Assembly (NCBI GenBank): GCA_963845675.1
Contig: CAWJSX010000001.1
Coordinates: forward strand, 558,001 to 622,000
Reading direction: 5' to 3'
DNA: 64,000 bases
Origin: CAWJMD01 sp963845675
GTDB taxonomy: Bacteria; Actinomycetota; Actinomycetes; Actinomycetales; CAWJMD01
Shown here: in pieces, positions 35,904-44,931 of the stretch
Layout of the letters: each line of letters opens with the position of its first letter
Position numbering within the stretch: position 1 is the stretch's first letter
Program-made: the position numbers and the translations under genes
The notes under the pieces: generated by a model
Databases searched by the model: none
Told to the model about the DNA's origin: nothing
What the model saw: the letters and a program-made list of their open reading frames with translations, nothing else

Positions 35904-36341
35904 ATGCGGATCGGAGACGTCGCAGAGCGAGCCGGGATCAGCACGAAGACCCTGCGCTTCTACGAGGACGAGGGGCTCGTGCCGCACCCCGGCCGAACCC
36001 CCTCCGGCTACCGCGACTACGACGCCGGCGTGCTCGACAGGTTGAGCTTCATCCGGGTCGGCCAGGCCGCCGGATTCACCCTGCGGCAGATCCGCCAGGT
36101 GCTCGACATCCAGGACGACGGCGAGCAGCCCTGCGAGCACGTCGGCCGTCTGATCGAGCACCGGCTGGCAGAGGTCGAGCAACGGATCACCGAGCTCCAG
36201 CAGACACGCCGGCGACTGCGCGACGTCGCCGCGCGGACCGTGCAGCTCGATCCGGCCGACTGCCATGGCTACTGCCACATCCTCGAGTCGGACTCCGGAC
36301 GGCCACCACTCGATGACGCGAGGACGACACCCCGACCCTAG
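35904..36341 (+). CDS. MerR-family heavy-metal-responsive regulator
   Basis: This 145-residue protein has the N-terminal winged helix MRIGDVAERAGISTKTLRFYEDEGL, the linker RTPSGYRDYDAGVLDRLSFI and a dimerisation coiled coil. Cys occur in EQPCEHV and in the C-terminal DPADCHGYCHI, positions comparable to the metal-binding cysteines of MerR/CadR-type proteins. The start ATG 35904 follows GGGAGGA. It should bind the dyad at 35861-35884 and activate the divergent thioredoxin/MerB-like genes. Mercury is likely from the partners, but another thiophilic metal is possible. Confidence 0.88.
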   Translation: MRIGDVAERAGISTKTLRFYEDEGLVPHPGRTPSGYRDYDAGVLDRLSFIRVGQAAGFTLRQIRQVLDIQDDGEQPCEHVGRLIEHRLAEVEQRITELQQTRRRLRDVAARTVQLDPADCHGYCHILESDSGRPPLDDARTTPRP

Positions 36342-36690
36342 GCCTCCCGGACCGGCGCCCGCATCCGGCGGATGAGCCGGGACGCGACGCGCGGCGCCAG
36401 CATGGACTCGCAGGCCGCCGCCCTCCGCACGGCGCGCAGCAGCTCGTCGCGGGTCGCGTCCTTCAGCAGGTACCCCGTGGCTCCGGCCTCGACCGCGCGC
36501 AGGATGTCCGCGTCGCTCTCGTACGTCGTCAGGACCAGCACGTTCACCTCGGGGCGCTCGGAGCGGATCCGGGAGAGGGCGGTGACGCCGTCGACCTCAG
36601 GCATCCGCAGGTCCATCAGGACGACGTCGGGCTCCGGGCGAGCGGCGATCGCGACTGCCTCGGCACCGTCGGACGCCTCACCGACCGAAC
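36338..36690 (-). pseudogene. NarL-type response regulator, receiver-domain fragment
   Basis: The sequence reads SVGEASDGAEAVAIAARPEPDVVLMDLRMPEVDGVT (phospho-Asp in LMDLRMP), LVLTTYESDADILRAVEAGATGYLLKDA and stops after RRMRAPVREA. The first 25-30 residues of the receiver (the acidic DD pocket) and the whole LuxR DNA-binding half are missing. It is therefore truncated at both ends and cannot be a working regulator. Its stop overlaps the end of merR by 4 bases. Upstream sequence to 36951 shows no gene. A complete kinase/NarL pair is encoded at 38052-40450. Confidence 0.7.
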
Positions 36691-36951
36691 CTCGACGTCC
36701 TCGGCCGCCGGGGACCTGACCTAGGGGCTCGAGATGCGCGAGGCCGTGCTCGGACTCGTCGTGGTGCCCGCGGCGATGCTCGCCGTCGCGCGAAGACCGC
36801 GAAGTTGAGGACCAACCCGACCGGTCCGGTGAAGCGGATCGGACGGTCGGACAGGGCTCGACCCGCCAGGCGACTGCCCGCCAACGACGGGAGCCGACCC
36901 GCGAGCCCGCGTCGTCGCGTCACGTCACCTGACGCGTGAACCCGCGTCCGG

Positions 36952-37878
36952 CTACCAGGTCGCCGGGTACGCCGGGACGGGGAGCTCGAGTGGGTGGACG
37001 GCACCGTCCCCGGTGCGGAGTGCGATGTGGAGGGTCCCTCCCTCGACGAGGTCGTCCGGGCCGCCGAACATGGCCGTCACCGGACTGGTCTGGCCCGGCG
37101 GGAATCCCTGCAGGGCGGCATCACGCAGTGGCTGGGGCGTGCCTGTGGGCGTCTCCAACCAGGCCGCGGACGCCGTCCCGTCCGGGAGCTCGAGCTCGGT
37201 GGGCTCGAGGGGACCGTCGGAGTCGTTGGTGACCTCGAAGTCCACCGCAAAGCCGTCGGCGAGGAAGTCCGGGCAGCCGGGGTCGGTGCGCTCCAGGCAG
37301 GTGACGTCGACGAACACCCCGACCGTCCGTGCCGTGACCGGGCCGTACTGCACGGTCGGCTCTGTCGGCGGTCCGGTCACCCAGCGTTGGATGGGGAAGC
37401 CGTTGCGTTCGAAGCTCGCGAGCTTCCAGCCGTCGTCGGCGCCGGAGAAGACGAGGTCGGTCAGGACGCGCGGGGGAGGGCCGTCGCTGGTCCCCCAGGT
37501 GAGGGGGCCGGTGAACCGCACGGTGTCGTCATCGACGACGGTGGCCTCGCCGGCCTCGGCGCGGGCGTTCGGGAACACCTCGTCGGAGTCGCCGGCGGCC
37601 CGCGCCAGGTGGTCGGCATGGGTGAAGAACGCGGCCGCCGCACCCGTGGAGAGCTCGGCGAGGCGTTCCGGGTCGGAGCTCTCGAAGGCCGCGGCGGCCT
37701 CGTCGAAAGCGGTCCGTGCCTGCCCGATCACCGCTGCGTCACCGGACCGGGTCGTCCCAGGGGCGACCGGAGTCCCTGCATTGCCGGTCCCGCACCCTGC
37801 GAGCGCGGTGCCGAGGGCCAGGGCGACCGCCCACCTTCGAGCCTGCGAGCGACGTCCTGTCGTGCGTGTCCGGGTCAT
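36952..37878 (-). CDS. Secreted lipoprotein of unknown function
   Basis: This intact 308-residue protein starts at ATG 37878 after AGGAGG. A twin-basic signal (RRSQARRWAVALALGTALAGC) ends in the lipobox ALAGC (Cys about 31). The first part is Ala-rich and helical (AFDEAAAAFESSDPERLAELS). Later parts are Pro/Gly-rich beta (FTGPLTWGTSDGPPPRVLTDLVF and FEVTNDSDGPLEPTELELPDG), like a DUF4352-type immunoglobulin fold. No enzyme motif is visible. It is divergent from the sensor kinase gene at 38052, so it could be a target or partner; this is inference. Confidence 0.7.
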   Translation of the reverse strand: MTRTRTTGRRSQARRWAVALALGTALAGCGTGNAGTPVAPGTTRSGDAAVIGQARTAFDEAAAAFESSDPERLAELSTGAAAAFFTHADHLARAAGDSDEVFPNARAEAGEATVVDDDTVRFTGPLTWGTSDGPPPRVLTDLVFSGADDGWKLASFERNGFPIQRWVTGPPTEPTVQYGPVTARTVGVFVDVTCLERTDPGCPDFLADGFAVDFEVTNDSDGPLEPTELELPDGTASAAWLETPTGTPQPLRDAALQGFPPGQTSPVTAMFGGPDDLVEGGTLHIALRTGDGAVHPLELPVPAYPATW

Positions 37879-38051
37879 CGTGCACCTCCTGGTCGACCTC
37901 GATGCAATCACCGGACAACGGCGTGGCACATCAGGGCCAACCCGCGAACCTGACGGCGACCACTGGGGGCCAGCCCTCTGGTCGGATCGGTGAGCCTGGA
38001 CCAGCATGGGGGCATGGGCGCTGACCCGCGCGACCGAGGGGGTCGGCCGCA

Positions 38052-39776
38052 GTGAGCCCTCGAGCGCAGCTGGTCACGGTGGTGTGCACCGCGGCAGTGG
38101 TGGCGGTGCTCGCCTGGGTGACCTCCCTCAACCGCCCCGTCCCGCCGCCGGCCTACGAGGTCGTTCCGGTCCTCTTCGCCGGCGCCGCCACGGCGATCGG
38201 CGGGGTGCTGGTGGGTCGTTGGCGACCGGGCAACAGGATCGCGTGGATGCTGGTGGCGATCGGACTGCTCATGGCGGTCTCCCTGCTCGCGTACGCCAAC
38301 CACGCGATCCCGTTCACGGTCGGCGGCGTGATCGCCGGCACGTACTACGCCGTCGTGATCCACCTCCTGCTCGCGCTGCCGGAGGGTCGGCTGGCCACGC
38401 GGGCTGACCGCGTGCTCGTCGGGCTCGCCTACGCCGACGCGGCCGCGTCGAGCGTGACCCCCAACCTGTTCTTCCGCTGCACGAACCCCTTCGGGCTCGG
38501 CTGTCCCGGCAACCTGCTGCTGGTCCGGGACGACCCGGTGCTGGTCGAGCGGCTGGACACGCTGTGGGGAGCCGCGGGCGCCGTCCTCGTGGTGGCGGTC
38601 GGGATCCGGCTGGCGTTGCGCTGGCGACACGCCGGGCTCGGGTTGCGGCGGGTCCTCTCCGCGCCGTACCTCGGCGGCGCGCCGGTCCTCTCGGTGGCCG
38701 CCGCCGACGCCCTGCAGGTGCTGGACCGGTACGGAGCGGTCCTCACGCTCCTGCAACCTCTGGTGCTCTGCCTCCTGCCCGCCGGCGTCCTGCTGGGCGT
38801 GCTGCGGAGCCGGGCCAGGTCCGGCGACGTCGGGTCCCTGGTGCGCGCGGTCGACCCAGGTGGCGCGGTGGCGCGGCTCCAGCTCGAACCGCTCCTCGCT
38901 CGTGCCCTGGGAGATCCGACCGCAAGGCTGCTGACCCCGGAGGCCGCGACGCAGGGGCACGCGCCCTCCCGGGCCCGGGCCGCGGTGACCGCCCACGGTC
39001 GGACCCTCGCCGTCCTCGACCACGACGGTGTCGCGGACACCGAGCCGGAGGTCATGGAGGCGGTGCTCGCGACCGCAAGCCTCGCGCTGGAGAACGAGCG
39101 GCTCGAGTCGCTGGCCCGCGCCCAGCTCGACGAGGTGCAGGGGTCGCGTCGACGCCTGGTGACGGCCCATCTGGAGGAACGGCGCCGGCTGGAACGGGAC
39201 CTGCACGACGGAGCGCAGCAGCGCCTGGTGACCGCCCGGCTGATGCTGGCCATGGCCCTGGAGCGCCACGGCGACCCCGCGCTCGTCGCCCAGGCCGCCG
39301 GCCTTCTCGACGAAGCCACCAGCGAGCTGCGTGACCTCGCCCGCGGGGTCCACCCGAGTGTCGTCACCGAGCACGGGCTCGACGGCGCCGTGGAGGCGCT
39401 GGCCGAGCGGGCATCCCTGCCGGTGGAGGTGCACGGGACCGTGGCACGGCTCCCGGAGCTGTGCGAGATCACCGCCTACTACGTGGTCGCGGAGGCACTG
39501 GCCAACGTCGCCAAGCACGCCGACGCCAGCCTGGCCGAGGTGGATCTCACCGTGGACGGCGGCACGCTCCGGCTCGCGGTGACGGACGACGGCGTCGGTG
39601 GGGCCGTCGCTCGGCGTGGGAGCGGGCTCTCGGGCCTCCAGGACCGCGTCGAGGCGGCCGGCGGGACCCTCCGCCTGCGCTCGGACCCCGCGGCCGGCAC
39701 GACCCTCGCGGTCGAGCTGCCGCTCGACTCGATCGTGGGCCTCGGCTCTGACCACGCCCCGGGACACGCACGATGA
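38052..39776 (+). CDS. Sensor histidine kinase (NarL-type, HisKA_3)
   Basis: The 574-residue protein starts at GTG 38052. Residues 1-260 hold about seven hydrophobic segments with short loops and no obvious extracellular sensor domain. After a linker come the HisKA_3 dimerisation helices ERRRLERDLHDGAQQRLVTARLML (phospho-His in DLHDG) and the ATP-binding domain YYVVAEALANVAKHADAS (N box), DDGVGG (G1) and GLSGLQDRVEAAGG (G2). It phosphorylates itself and passes phosphate to the regulator encoded next (ATGA overlap). The signal is unknown. Confidence 0.9.
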   Translation: MSPRAQLVTVVCTAAVVAVLAWVTSLNRPVPPPAYEVVPVLFAGAATAIGGVLVGRWRPGNRIAWMLVAIGLLMAVSLLAYANHAIPFTVGGVIAGTYYAVVIHLLLALPEGRLATRADRVLVGLAYADAAASSVTPNLFFRCTNPFGLGCPGNLLLVRDDPVLVERLDTLWGAAGAVLVVAVGIRLALRWRHAGLGLRRVLSAPYLGGAPVLSVAAADALQVLDRYGAVLTLLQPLVLCLLPAGVLLGVLRSRARSGDVGSLVRAVDPGGAVARLQLEPLLARALGDPTARLLTPEAATQGHAPSRARAAVTAHGRTLAVLDHDGVADTEPEVMEAVLATASLALENERLESLARAQLDEVQGSRRRLVTAHLEERRRLERDLHDGAQQRLVTARLMLAMALERHGDPALVAQAAGLLDEATSELRDLARGVHPSVVTEHGLDGAVEALAERASLPVEVHGTVARLPELCEITAYYVVAEALANVAKHADASLAEVDLTVDGGTLRLAVTDDGVGGAVARRGSGLSGLQDRVEAAGGTLRLRSDPAAGTTLAVELPLDSIVGLGSDHAPGHAR

Positions 39777-40450
39777 CCAGGACCCGCGTCGTCCTGGCCG
39801 ACGACGTCGTCCTGCTGCGGGCCGGCCTTGCTCGGCTGCTGAGCGACGCGGGCTGCGAGGTCGTCGGAGAGGCGGGCGACGTCGAGGAGCTGATCGCCCT
39901 GGTTGACCGGTTGCGACCCGATGTCGCCGTGGTCGACGTCAGGATGCCGCCGACCCACACCGTCGAGGGGCTGGAGGCGGCTCGGACGATCAGGGCGAGA
40001 CATCCGTCCATGGGGATCCTGATCCTGTCGCACCACCTGGAGACCCACAACGCCGTGGAGCTGATCAACCAGTCGACCGGCGGCGTCGGGTACCTGCTCA
40101 AGGACCGGGTGGCCGACCCCAGCGCGCTGGTCGCCGCCGTCCGGGACGTCGCGGACGGCGGCACGGCGATCGACCCCGAAGTCGTGTCCCTGCTCTTGGG
40201 GCGGCGTCGACGCGTCGACCCGCTGGAGGGGCTGACCTCTCGCGAACGCGAGGTCCTCGCCTCCATGGCGGAGGGGCGGTCCAACCTCGCGATCGCCGAG
40301 GTGCTCTCACTCAGCGTGAAGACCGTGGAGAAGCACATCTCCGCGGTGTTCGCCAAGCTCGGGATCGCGGAGGAGCCGGTGCGTCATCGGCGCGTCGCCG
40401 CCGTGCTCTCCTTCCTCCGTGCCGGGGCAGGGGACCGAGCGCTGCCGTGA
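39773..40450 (+). CDS. NarL/FixJ-family response regulator
   Basis: The 225-residue protein has a receiver domain (VVLADDVVLLRAGLARLL, VAVVDVRMPP with phospho-Asp, GVGYLLKDRV with the conserved Lys) and a C-terminal LuxR helix-turn-helix (LTSREREVLASMAEGRSNLAIAEVLSLSVKTVEKHI). It is the cognate partner of the kinase at 38052, whose stop it overlaps. It probably regulates neighbouring genes, including the divergent lipoprotein; no binding site could be picked by eye. Confidence 0.92.
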   Translation: MTRTRVVLADDVVLLRAGLARLLSDAGCEVVGEAGDVEELIALVDRLRPDVAVVDVRMPPTHTVEGLEAARTIRARHPSMGILILSHHLETHNAVELINQSTGGVGYLLKDRVADPSALVAAVRDVADGGTAIDPEVVSLLLGRRRRVDPLEGLTSREREVLASMAEGRSNLAIAEVLSLSVKTVEKHISAVFAKLGIAEEPVRHRRVAAVLSFLRAGAGDRALP

Positions 40451-40538
40451 CGGCGCTACGAGGCAGCTCTCGCACGCTGAGGCTGGTCCCCGCTCGCCCC
40501 GGTCCCCGATGAAGGGCCCAGGGTGTGACGGAGGGTTG

Positions 40539-43304
40539 TCAGTGGTTGCTGCCGCCGGCTCGAGACGGATGGCTGGCGTCGCGAGGGGGCGGGTCCAGCC
40601 GTGCCAGCTCACCCCGCGAGCTCACGCCGAGCTTCGCGAACGACCCCCGCAGGTGGAACGCGACGGTTCTGGGGGAGATCCACAGCTGGGCAGCGACCTC
40701 CTTGTTCGACCGACCCTGCACGACGAGCCGCACGACCTGCAGCTCCATCGGCGTCAGGGCCGTCAGCGTCGAGGGGTTCCGCTTGCGGGCCGTCTCACCG
40801 GACGCGCGTAGCTCCTGCCGGGCCCTGGTCGCGAACGGCCGCGCTCCGAGCTCGTCGAAGATGGTCAGTGCGGTGCGCAGGTGAGCGCGGGCGTCGACCC
40901 GACGCTGGGAGCGTCGGAGCAGCTCGCCGTACGCGAGGTGCGTGCGCGCGAGCTCGTACGGCCGGTTCGCTCTCGCGTGATGCGCGACGGCGGCCTCGAA
41001 CAGTCGCGGTGCCTCTGCCGGCTCGGCAAGCAGGGCCTGGCCGTAGGTGGTCGCCGCGCTGGCCCAACCCCATCCGGTGGCGTCCGCGAACCCGGCCAGG
41101 TCCCGGGCCCACGGCTGCGCAAGGGAACGACGGTCGGCGCGGACCGCGGCGTCGAACCGGTCCAGTGCAGCCATCCGGGCGATGGGCGTGACGCGCAGCC
41201 TGCTCAGCTGGTGCAGCGCGTCGGCGGTGTCTCCGTCGTGTGCAGCGCGGATACCGGCAGCCCACCGGGACAGGTCGTGCACCGGGTCCGTCAGGACGCC
41301 GAGGTGCTGCCGCTCGGCCTCGTCGAGCCGGGTCCGCAGGCTCTCGTAGCCCGGATCTCCGCGCAGCGCTGCCAGCAGCGTCAGCCAGGCGAGCGGTGCG
41401 GCGGCGAGAGGTCTCTGGCCGACTGCTGCAGCCAGTGCGAGGGTTTCGTCCGCAGCGTCGCGTACCCGGTCCCACTGGCCGCCGAGCAGGTCGGCGAAGG
41501 CCAGTCGCGGCAGGGCGTAGAGGACGGACGTGACGGCCCCGCGGCTCCGGGCTCCGGCGAGCATCCGGCTGTAGCAGCGGCGGTGGGCGTCGTCGTCACC
41601 GAGGTGCAGGGCGGCGTTCCCGACGTTCGCGACCACGTCGGCGTCATCGACCCCGGGTACCGCCTCCGCCGCGCGGGCCAGGGACAGCAGGGCATCGGCC
41701 CACTCGTGTGCGGAGTCGGCCGTCGTGGCAGAGAGCAGGTCCCGCAGGCAGCGGGTCCTGGCGTCGTCCGGCAGCCGGGCATCCGACGGCCACGCGTCCG
41801 CGGAGTCCTGCGGGATGCCTGCGCTGTACTGGTGGGTGAGCGTCGCCGCGACGCGCATCTCCAGCGCCCTGACCGGGTCGTCGTCGGCGACCTCGGCCGC
41901 GGCGCTGATGAGGATGTGGTGAGCGGTGGCCGGCGACCCGACGTTGATCTCGATGCGGGCCCGGAGTCGGTCGATGTCGGCACGGAGCAGACGGTCGTCG
42001 GCCAGCATCCTCGCCGCCTGGGCAAGGGTCGCGGCGCGACCGGCATCGCCGTAGGCCCAGGCGCAGCGAGCCGCCTTGAACAACCGCCGCGCCCGAAGTG
42101 GTTCTGGCGCAGTCAGATCGGCGGCCCGCTCATACGCCGCGGCTGAGGCGACGTAGCCACCTGCCCGTTCCGCGCGTTCGCCGACACGGTCGAGGGCGGT
42201 GGCGACCTCGAGGTCGGGACCGTCGGCGGCTGCCGCCAGGTGCCAGGCCTGCCGGTCGGGGTCGCGGCTGGCGCCGAGAACAGCGGCAAGGGCCGTGTGG
42301 GCTGCGCGGCGCTCGTGGCCGGTCGCCGCCTGGTACATCGCGGAGCGGACGAGTGGGTGCCGGACTCGCACGCTCTCACGATCGGTGACCAAGAGGTCGG
42401 CCTGCTCCGCCTGGTGCACGGCGTCGGACGGGACACCGAGGAGGGCAGCGGCTCCCTGGACGACGGCGAGGCCACCGGTGTCGTCCGCAGCCGCCACGAG
42501 CAGCAGTGCCTGCACCTTCTCGGGCAGCCGTCGGCAGCGGTCGAGGAACACTCGCTGGACCCGTTCGGTCAGGTGGAGCGTGCTCGGGATCGGGGCCGAC
42601 CCGGTGAGCTGCGCGTCGGTGAGCTCGGTGGGAAGCTCGACCAGCGCGAGGGGGTTGCCTCGAGTCTGGGCCAGGAGCGCACGTGACACCTCGTCGGCCA
42701 GCTGGGTGCCGAGTCGATCGGCTAGGAGGGCTCGGCCGGCGTCCTCGTCCAGCCCGTCCAGCCGTATCTCGACGAGGCCGACCGCGGTGAAGGTGCGGCT
42801 GTCACCGTCTCGAGCGGCGAATGCGACGGCGACCGGATCTGCCTGCAGGCGACGGGCAGCGAAGAGCAGCGCATCGGCGCTGGCGTCGTCGAGCCAGTGG
42901 GCGTCGTCGACCACGGCGAGGACGGGTCGTGTCTCGGCGGCGTCGGTGAGCATCCCGAGGGTCGCGAGCGCCACGACGAACGGGTCGACGGCAGGACCTT
43001 CCTGTTGGCCGAATGCGATGCGGAGGGCACGCGCCTGCGGAGCGGGCAACAGGTCGATGCGAGGCAGGAGCGGGCGGAGCAATCGGTGCAGGCCGGCGAA
43101 GGCAAGGGGGGATTCGGACTCGAGACCCTGGCTGCGCAGGACCCGCATGCCCGCCTTCGCGGCCTCGACGCTCGCTGCGTCAAGCAGCGCGGACTTGCCG
43201 ACGCCTGCCTCGCCCCTGATGACGAGGGCCGTGGCATCGCCGCCCCTGGCACGTTCGAGGAGGTCAGTCAGGAGAGCCAGCTCGCGGTCCCTGCCATGCA
43301 TCAC
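40539..43304 (-). CDS. LuxR-family ATP-binding regulator (LAL/MalT type)
   Basis: This 921-residue protein begins MMHGRDRELALLTDLLERARGG and VIRGEAGVGKSALLDAA (Walker A), then ETRPVLAVVDDAHWLDDAS (Walker B). TPR-like helical repeats occupy the middle, and the LuxR helix-turn-helix is at the end (LTPMELQVVRLVVQGRSNKEVAAQLWISPRTVAFHL). This is the large ATP-binding LuxR (LAL) type used to control secondary metabolism and sugar use. The start is GTG 43304 (next codon ATG) with a -10 box 6 nt upstream. The effector is unknown. The frame is intact throughout. Confidence 0.93.
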   Translation of the reverse strand: MMHGRDRELALLTDLLERARGGDATALVIRGEAGVGKSALLDAASVEAAKAGMRVLRSQGLESESPLAFAGLHRLLRPLLPRIDLLPAPQARALRIAFGQQEGPAVDPFVVALATLGMLTDAAETRPVLAVVDDAHWLDDASADALLFAARRLQADPVAVAFAARDGDSRTFTAVGLVEIRLDGLDEDAGRALLADRLGTQLADEVSRALLAQTRGNPLALVELPTELTDAQLTGSAPIPSTLHLTERVQRVFLDRCRRLPEKVQALLLVAAADDTGGLAVVQGAAALLGVPSDAVHQAEQADLLVTDRESVRVRHPLVRSAMYQAATGHERRAAHTALAAVLGASRDPDRQAWHLAAAADGPDLEVATALDRVGERAERAGGYVASAAAYERAADLTAPEPLRARRLFKAARCAWAYGDAGRAATLAQAARMLADDRLLRADIDRLRARIEINVGSPATAHHILISAAAEVADDDPVRALEMRVAATLTHQYSAGIPQDSADAWPSDARLPDDARTRCLRDLLSATTADSAHEWADALLSLARAAEAVPGVDDADVVANVGNAALHLGDDDAHRRCYSRMLAGARSRGAVTSVLYALPRLAFADLLGGQWDRVRDAADETLALAAAVGQRPLAAAPLAWLTLLAALRGDPGYESLRTRLDEAERQHLGVLTDPVHDLSRWAAGIRAAHDGDTADALHQLSRLRVTPIARMAALDRFDAAVRADRRSLAQPWARDLAGFADATGWGWASAATTYGQALLAEPAEAPRLFEAAVAHHARANRPYELARTHLAYGELLRRSQRRVDARAHLRTALTIFDELGARPFATRARQELRASGETARKRNPSTLTALTPMELQVVRLVVQGRSNKEVAAQLWISPRTVAFHLRGSFAKLGVSSRGELARLDPPPRDASHPSRAGGSNH

Positions 43305-43310
43305 GTCTGG

Positions 43311-43316
43311 ACGCTA
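43311..43316 (-). promoter_or_regulatory. -10 box (TAGCGT) of leaderless LAL regulator gene
   Basis: TAGCGT on the minus strand ends 6 nt before GTG 43304. This favours GTG over the adjacent ATG as start. Confidence 0.45.
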
Positions 43317-43425
43317 CTGCGCTGGCGGCCCACGCCGAGGGTGTCGGGCGAGGTGTCGGCCGGTCCGATGTCGACCGCGGCTGGGAATGGTCGGCATCTG
43401 CGAGCGTCTCCGCAGGTCAACTGGG

Positions 43426-43510
43426 TGTCCGGAGGGGGACTTGAACCCCCACGCCCGTTAAAGGGCACTAGCACCTCAAGCTAGCGCGTCTGCCATTCCG
43501 CCACCCGGAC
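43426..43510 (-). tRNA. tRNA-Leu (anticodon GAG)
   Basis: On the minus strand the acceptor GTCCGGG pairs with TCCGGAC. A GCGGAATGGCAGACG D-arm, the CTAGC-TTGAGGT-GCTAG anticodon arm (GAG), a class II variable arm (GCCCTTTAACGGGC) and the T-arm GGGGGTTCAAGTCCCCC follow. Length is 85 nt and CCA is not encoded. Confidence 0.95.
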
Positions 43511-43600
43511 AAGGTGTCTGCCCTGCAACCGTGCGATCGGTGCGAGCGGCAGCAAGGCTAACACGCTGCAGGTGGTCCTCCTGCCCGCCGGGTGGGTCGC

Positions 43601-43606
43601 TACCGT
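43601..43606 (+). promoter_or_regulatory. -10 box (TACCGT) of leaderless M20 peptidase gene
   Basis: TACCGT ends 7 nt before the ATG at 43614. Confidence 0.45.
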
Positions 43607-43613
43607 GCCTGGC

Positions 43614-44931
43614 ATGTCACCCCTCGCCGACGCCTCCACTGCCGAGTCCGAGGTCGTCGACCTCTGCCGCGACCTGCTGAGGATCGACACGTCGAACTAC
43701 GGCGACGGGAGCGGCCCGGGGGAGCGCGCGGCCGCGGAGTACGTGATGGAGCGGCTCACCGACGTCGGGCTCGGCCCCGAGCTGATCGAGGCTGTCGCCC
43801 GGCCGCTCCAGCGTCGTCCTGAGGATCGAGGGCGAGGACAGCAGCCGGGACGCGCTGCTGCTGCACGGCCACCTCGACGTCGTGCCGGCCCACGCGCCGG
43901 ACTGGCAGGTCGACCCGTTCTCGGGGGAGGAGCGCGACGGGTGCCTGTGGGGACGCGGCGCGGTCGACATGAAGGGCATGGACGCCATGCTGCTGGCGCT
44001 CGTCCGCGACCTGGCCCGCACCGGGCGCAAGCCCCCACGTGACCTCGTCGTGGCGTTCGTCGCGGACGAGGAGGCCGGAGGTGCTGAGGGAGCACACTGG
44101 CTGGTCAGCCACCGTCCGGAGCTCTTCGAGGGCGTCACCGAGGCGATCAGCGAGGTCGGTGGCTTCTCGATCGACCTCGCGGGGGAGCGGTGCTACCTGC
44201 TGCAGACCGCCGAGAAGGGCATCGCGTGGCTCCGCCTCACGGCGTCCGGCCGCGCGGGACACGGCAGCCAGGTGAACGACGACAACGCGGTGACCCGTCT
44301 CGCACAGGCGGTCTCGCGGATCGGCGCTCATGAGTGGCCGCTGGAGATGACGCCCACTGTGAGGGCGTTCCTCGACGGCGTCACGGAGATCACCGGTGTC
44401 GAGTTCGACCCCGCCGACCCCGACCGGCTGCTCGCCACCCTGGGGACGACCGCACGGTGGGTCGGCGCGACGCTGCGGAACACGTCCAACCCGACCGTGC
44501 TCGACGCCGGCTACAAGCACAACGTGATCCCCGGGCACGCGTCGGCACTCATCGACTGCCGCCCGATCGCGGGGCAGGAGCAGACGCTGCTGGCGAAGAT
44601 CGCCGAGCTGGCCGGTGAGGGCGTCGACGTCGAGACCGTGCACCGCGACGACGCCATCGAGGCGCCGTACACCGGTGCGCTGCCCGACGCGATGGTCGCC
44701 GCCCTCGTCGCGGAGGACCCGGGTGCCCGCGTGCTGCCCTACTGCCTCTCGGGCGGCACGGACAACAAGGCCTTCGCCCGCCTGGGGGTGCGGGGCTACG
44801 GCTTCGCGCCGCTGCTGCTGCCCCCCGACCTGGACTTCTCCGGCATGTTCCACGGCATCGACGAGCGGGTGCCCACCGACGCGCTCACCTTCGGTGTCAG
44901 GGTGCTGGACCGGCTCCTACGCTCCTGCTGA
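43614..44931 (+). CDS. M20 family metallopeptidase (ArgE/DapE/CPG2 type), one frameshift
   Basis: The protein starts at ATG 43614 (SEVVDLCRDLLRIDTSNYGDG). A surplus base near 43798 breaks the frame; its removal gives GRSSVVLRIEG. It then reads LLLHGHLDVVP (zinc ligands His and Asp), WGRGAVDMKGMDAMLL (second Asp), FVADEEAGGAEGAHWL (catalytic Glu and zinc Glu) and YCLSGGTDNKAFARLGVRGYGF. About 439 codons, normal for the family. It cleaves an N-acyl or peptide bond in the cytosol. Its last 15 bases overlap the convergent permease end. Confidence 0.85.
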
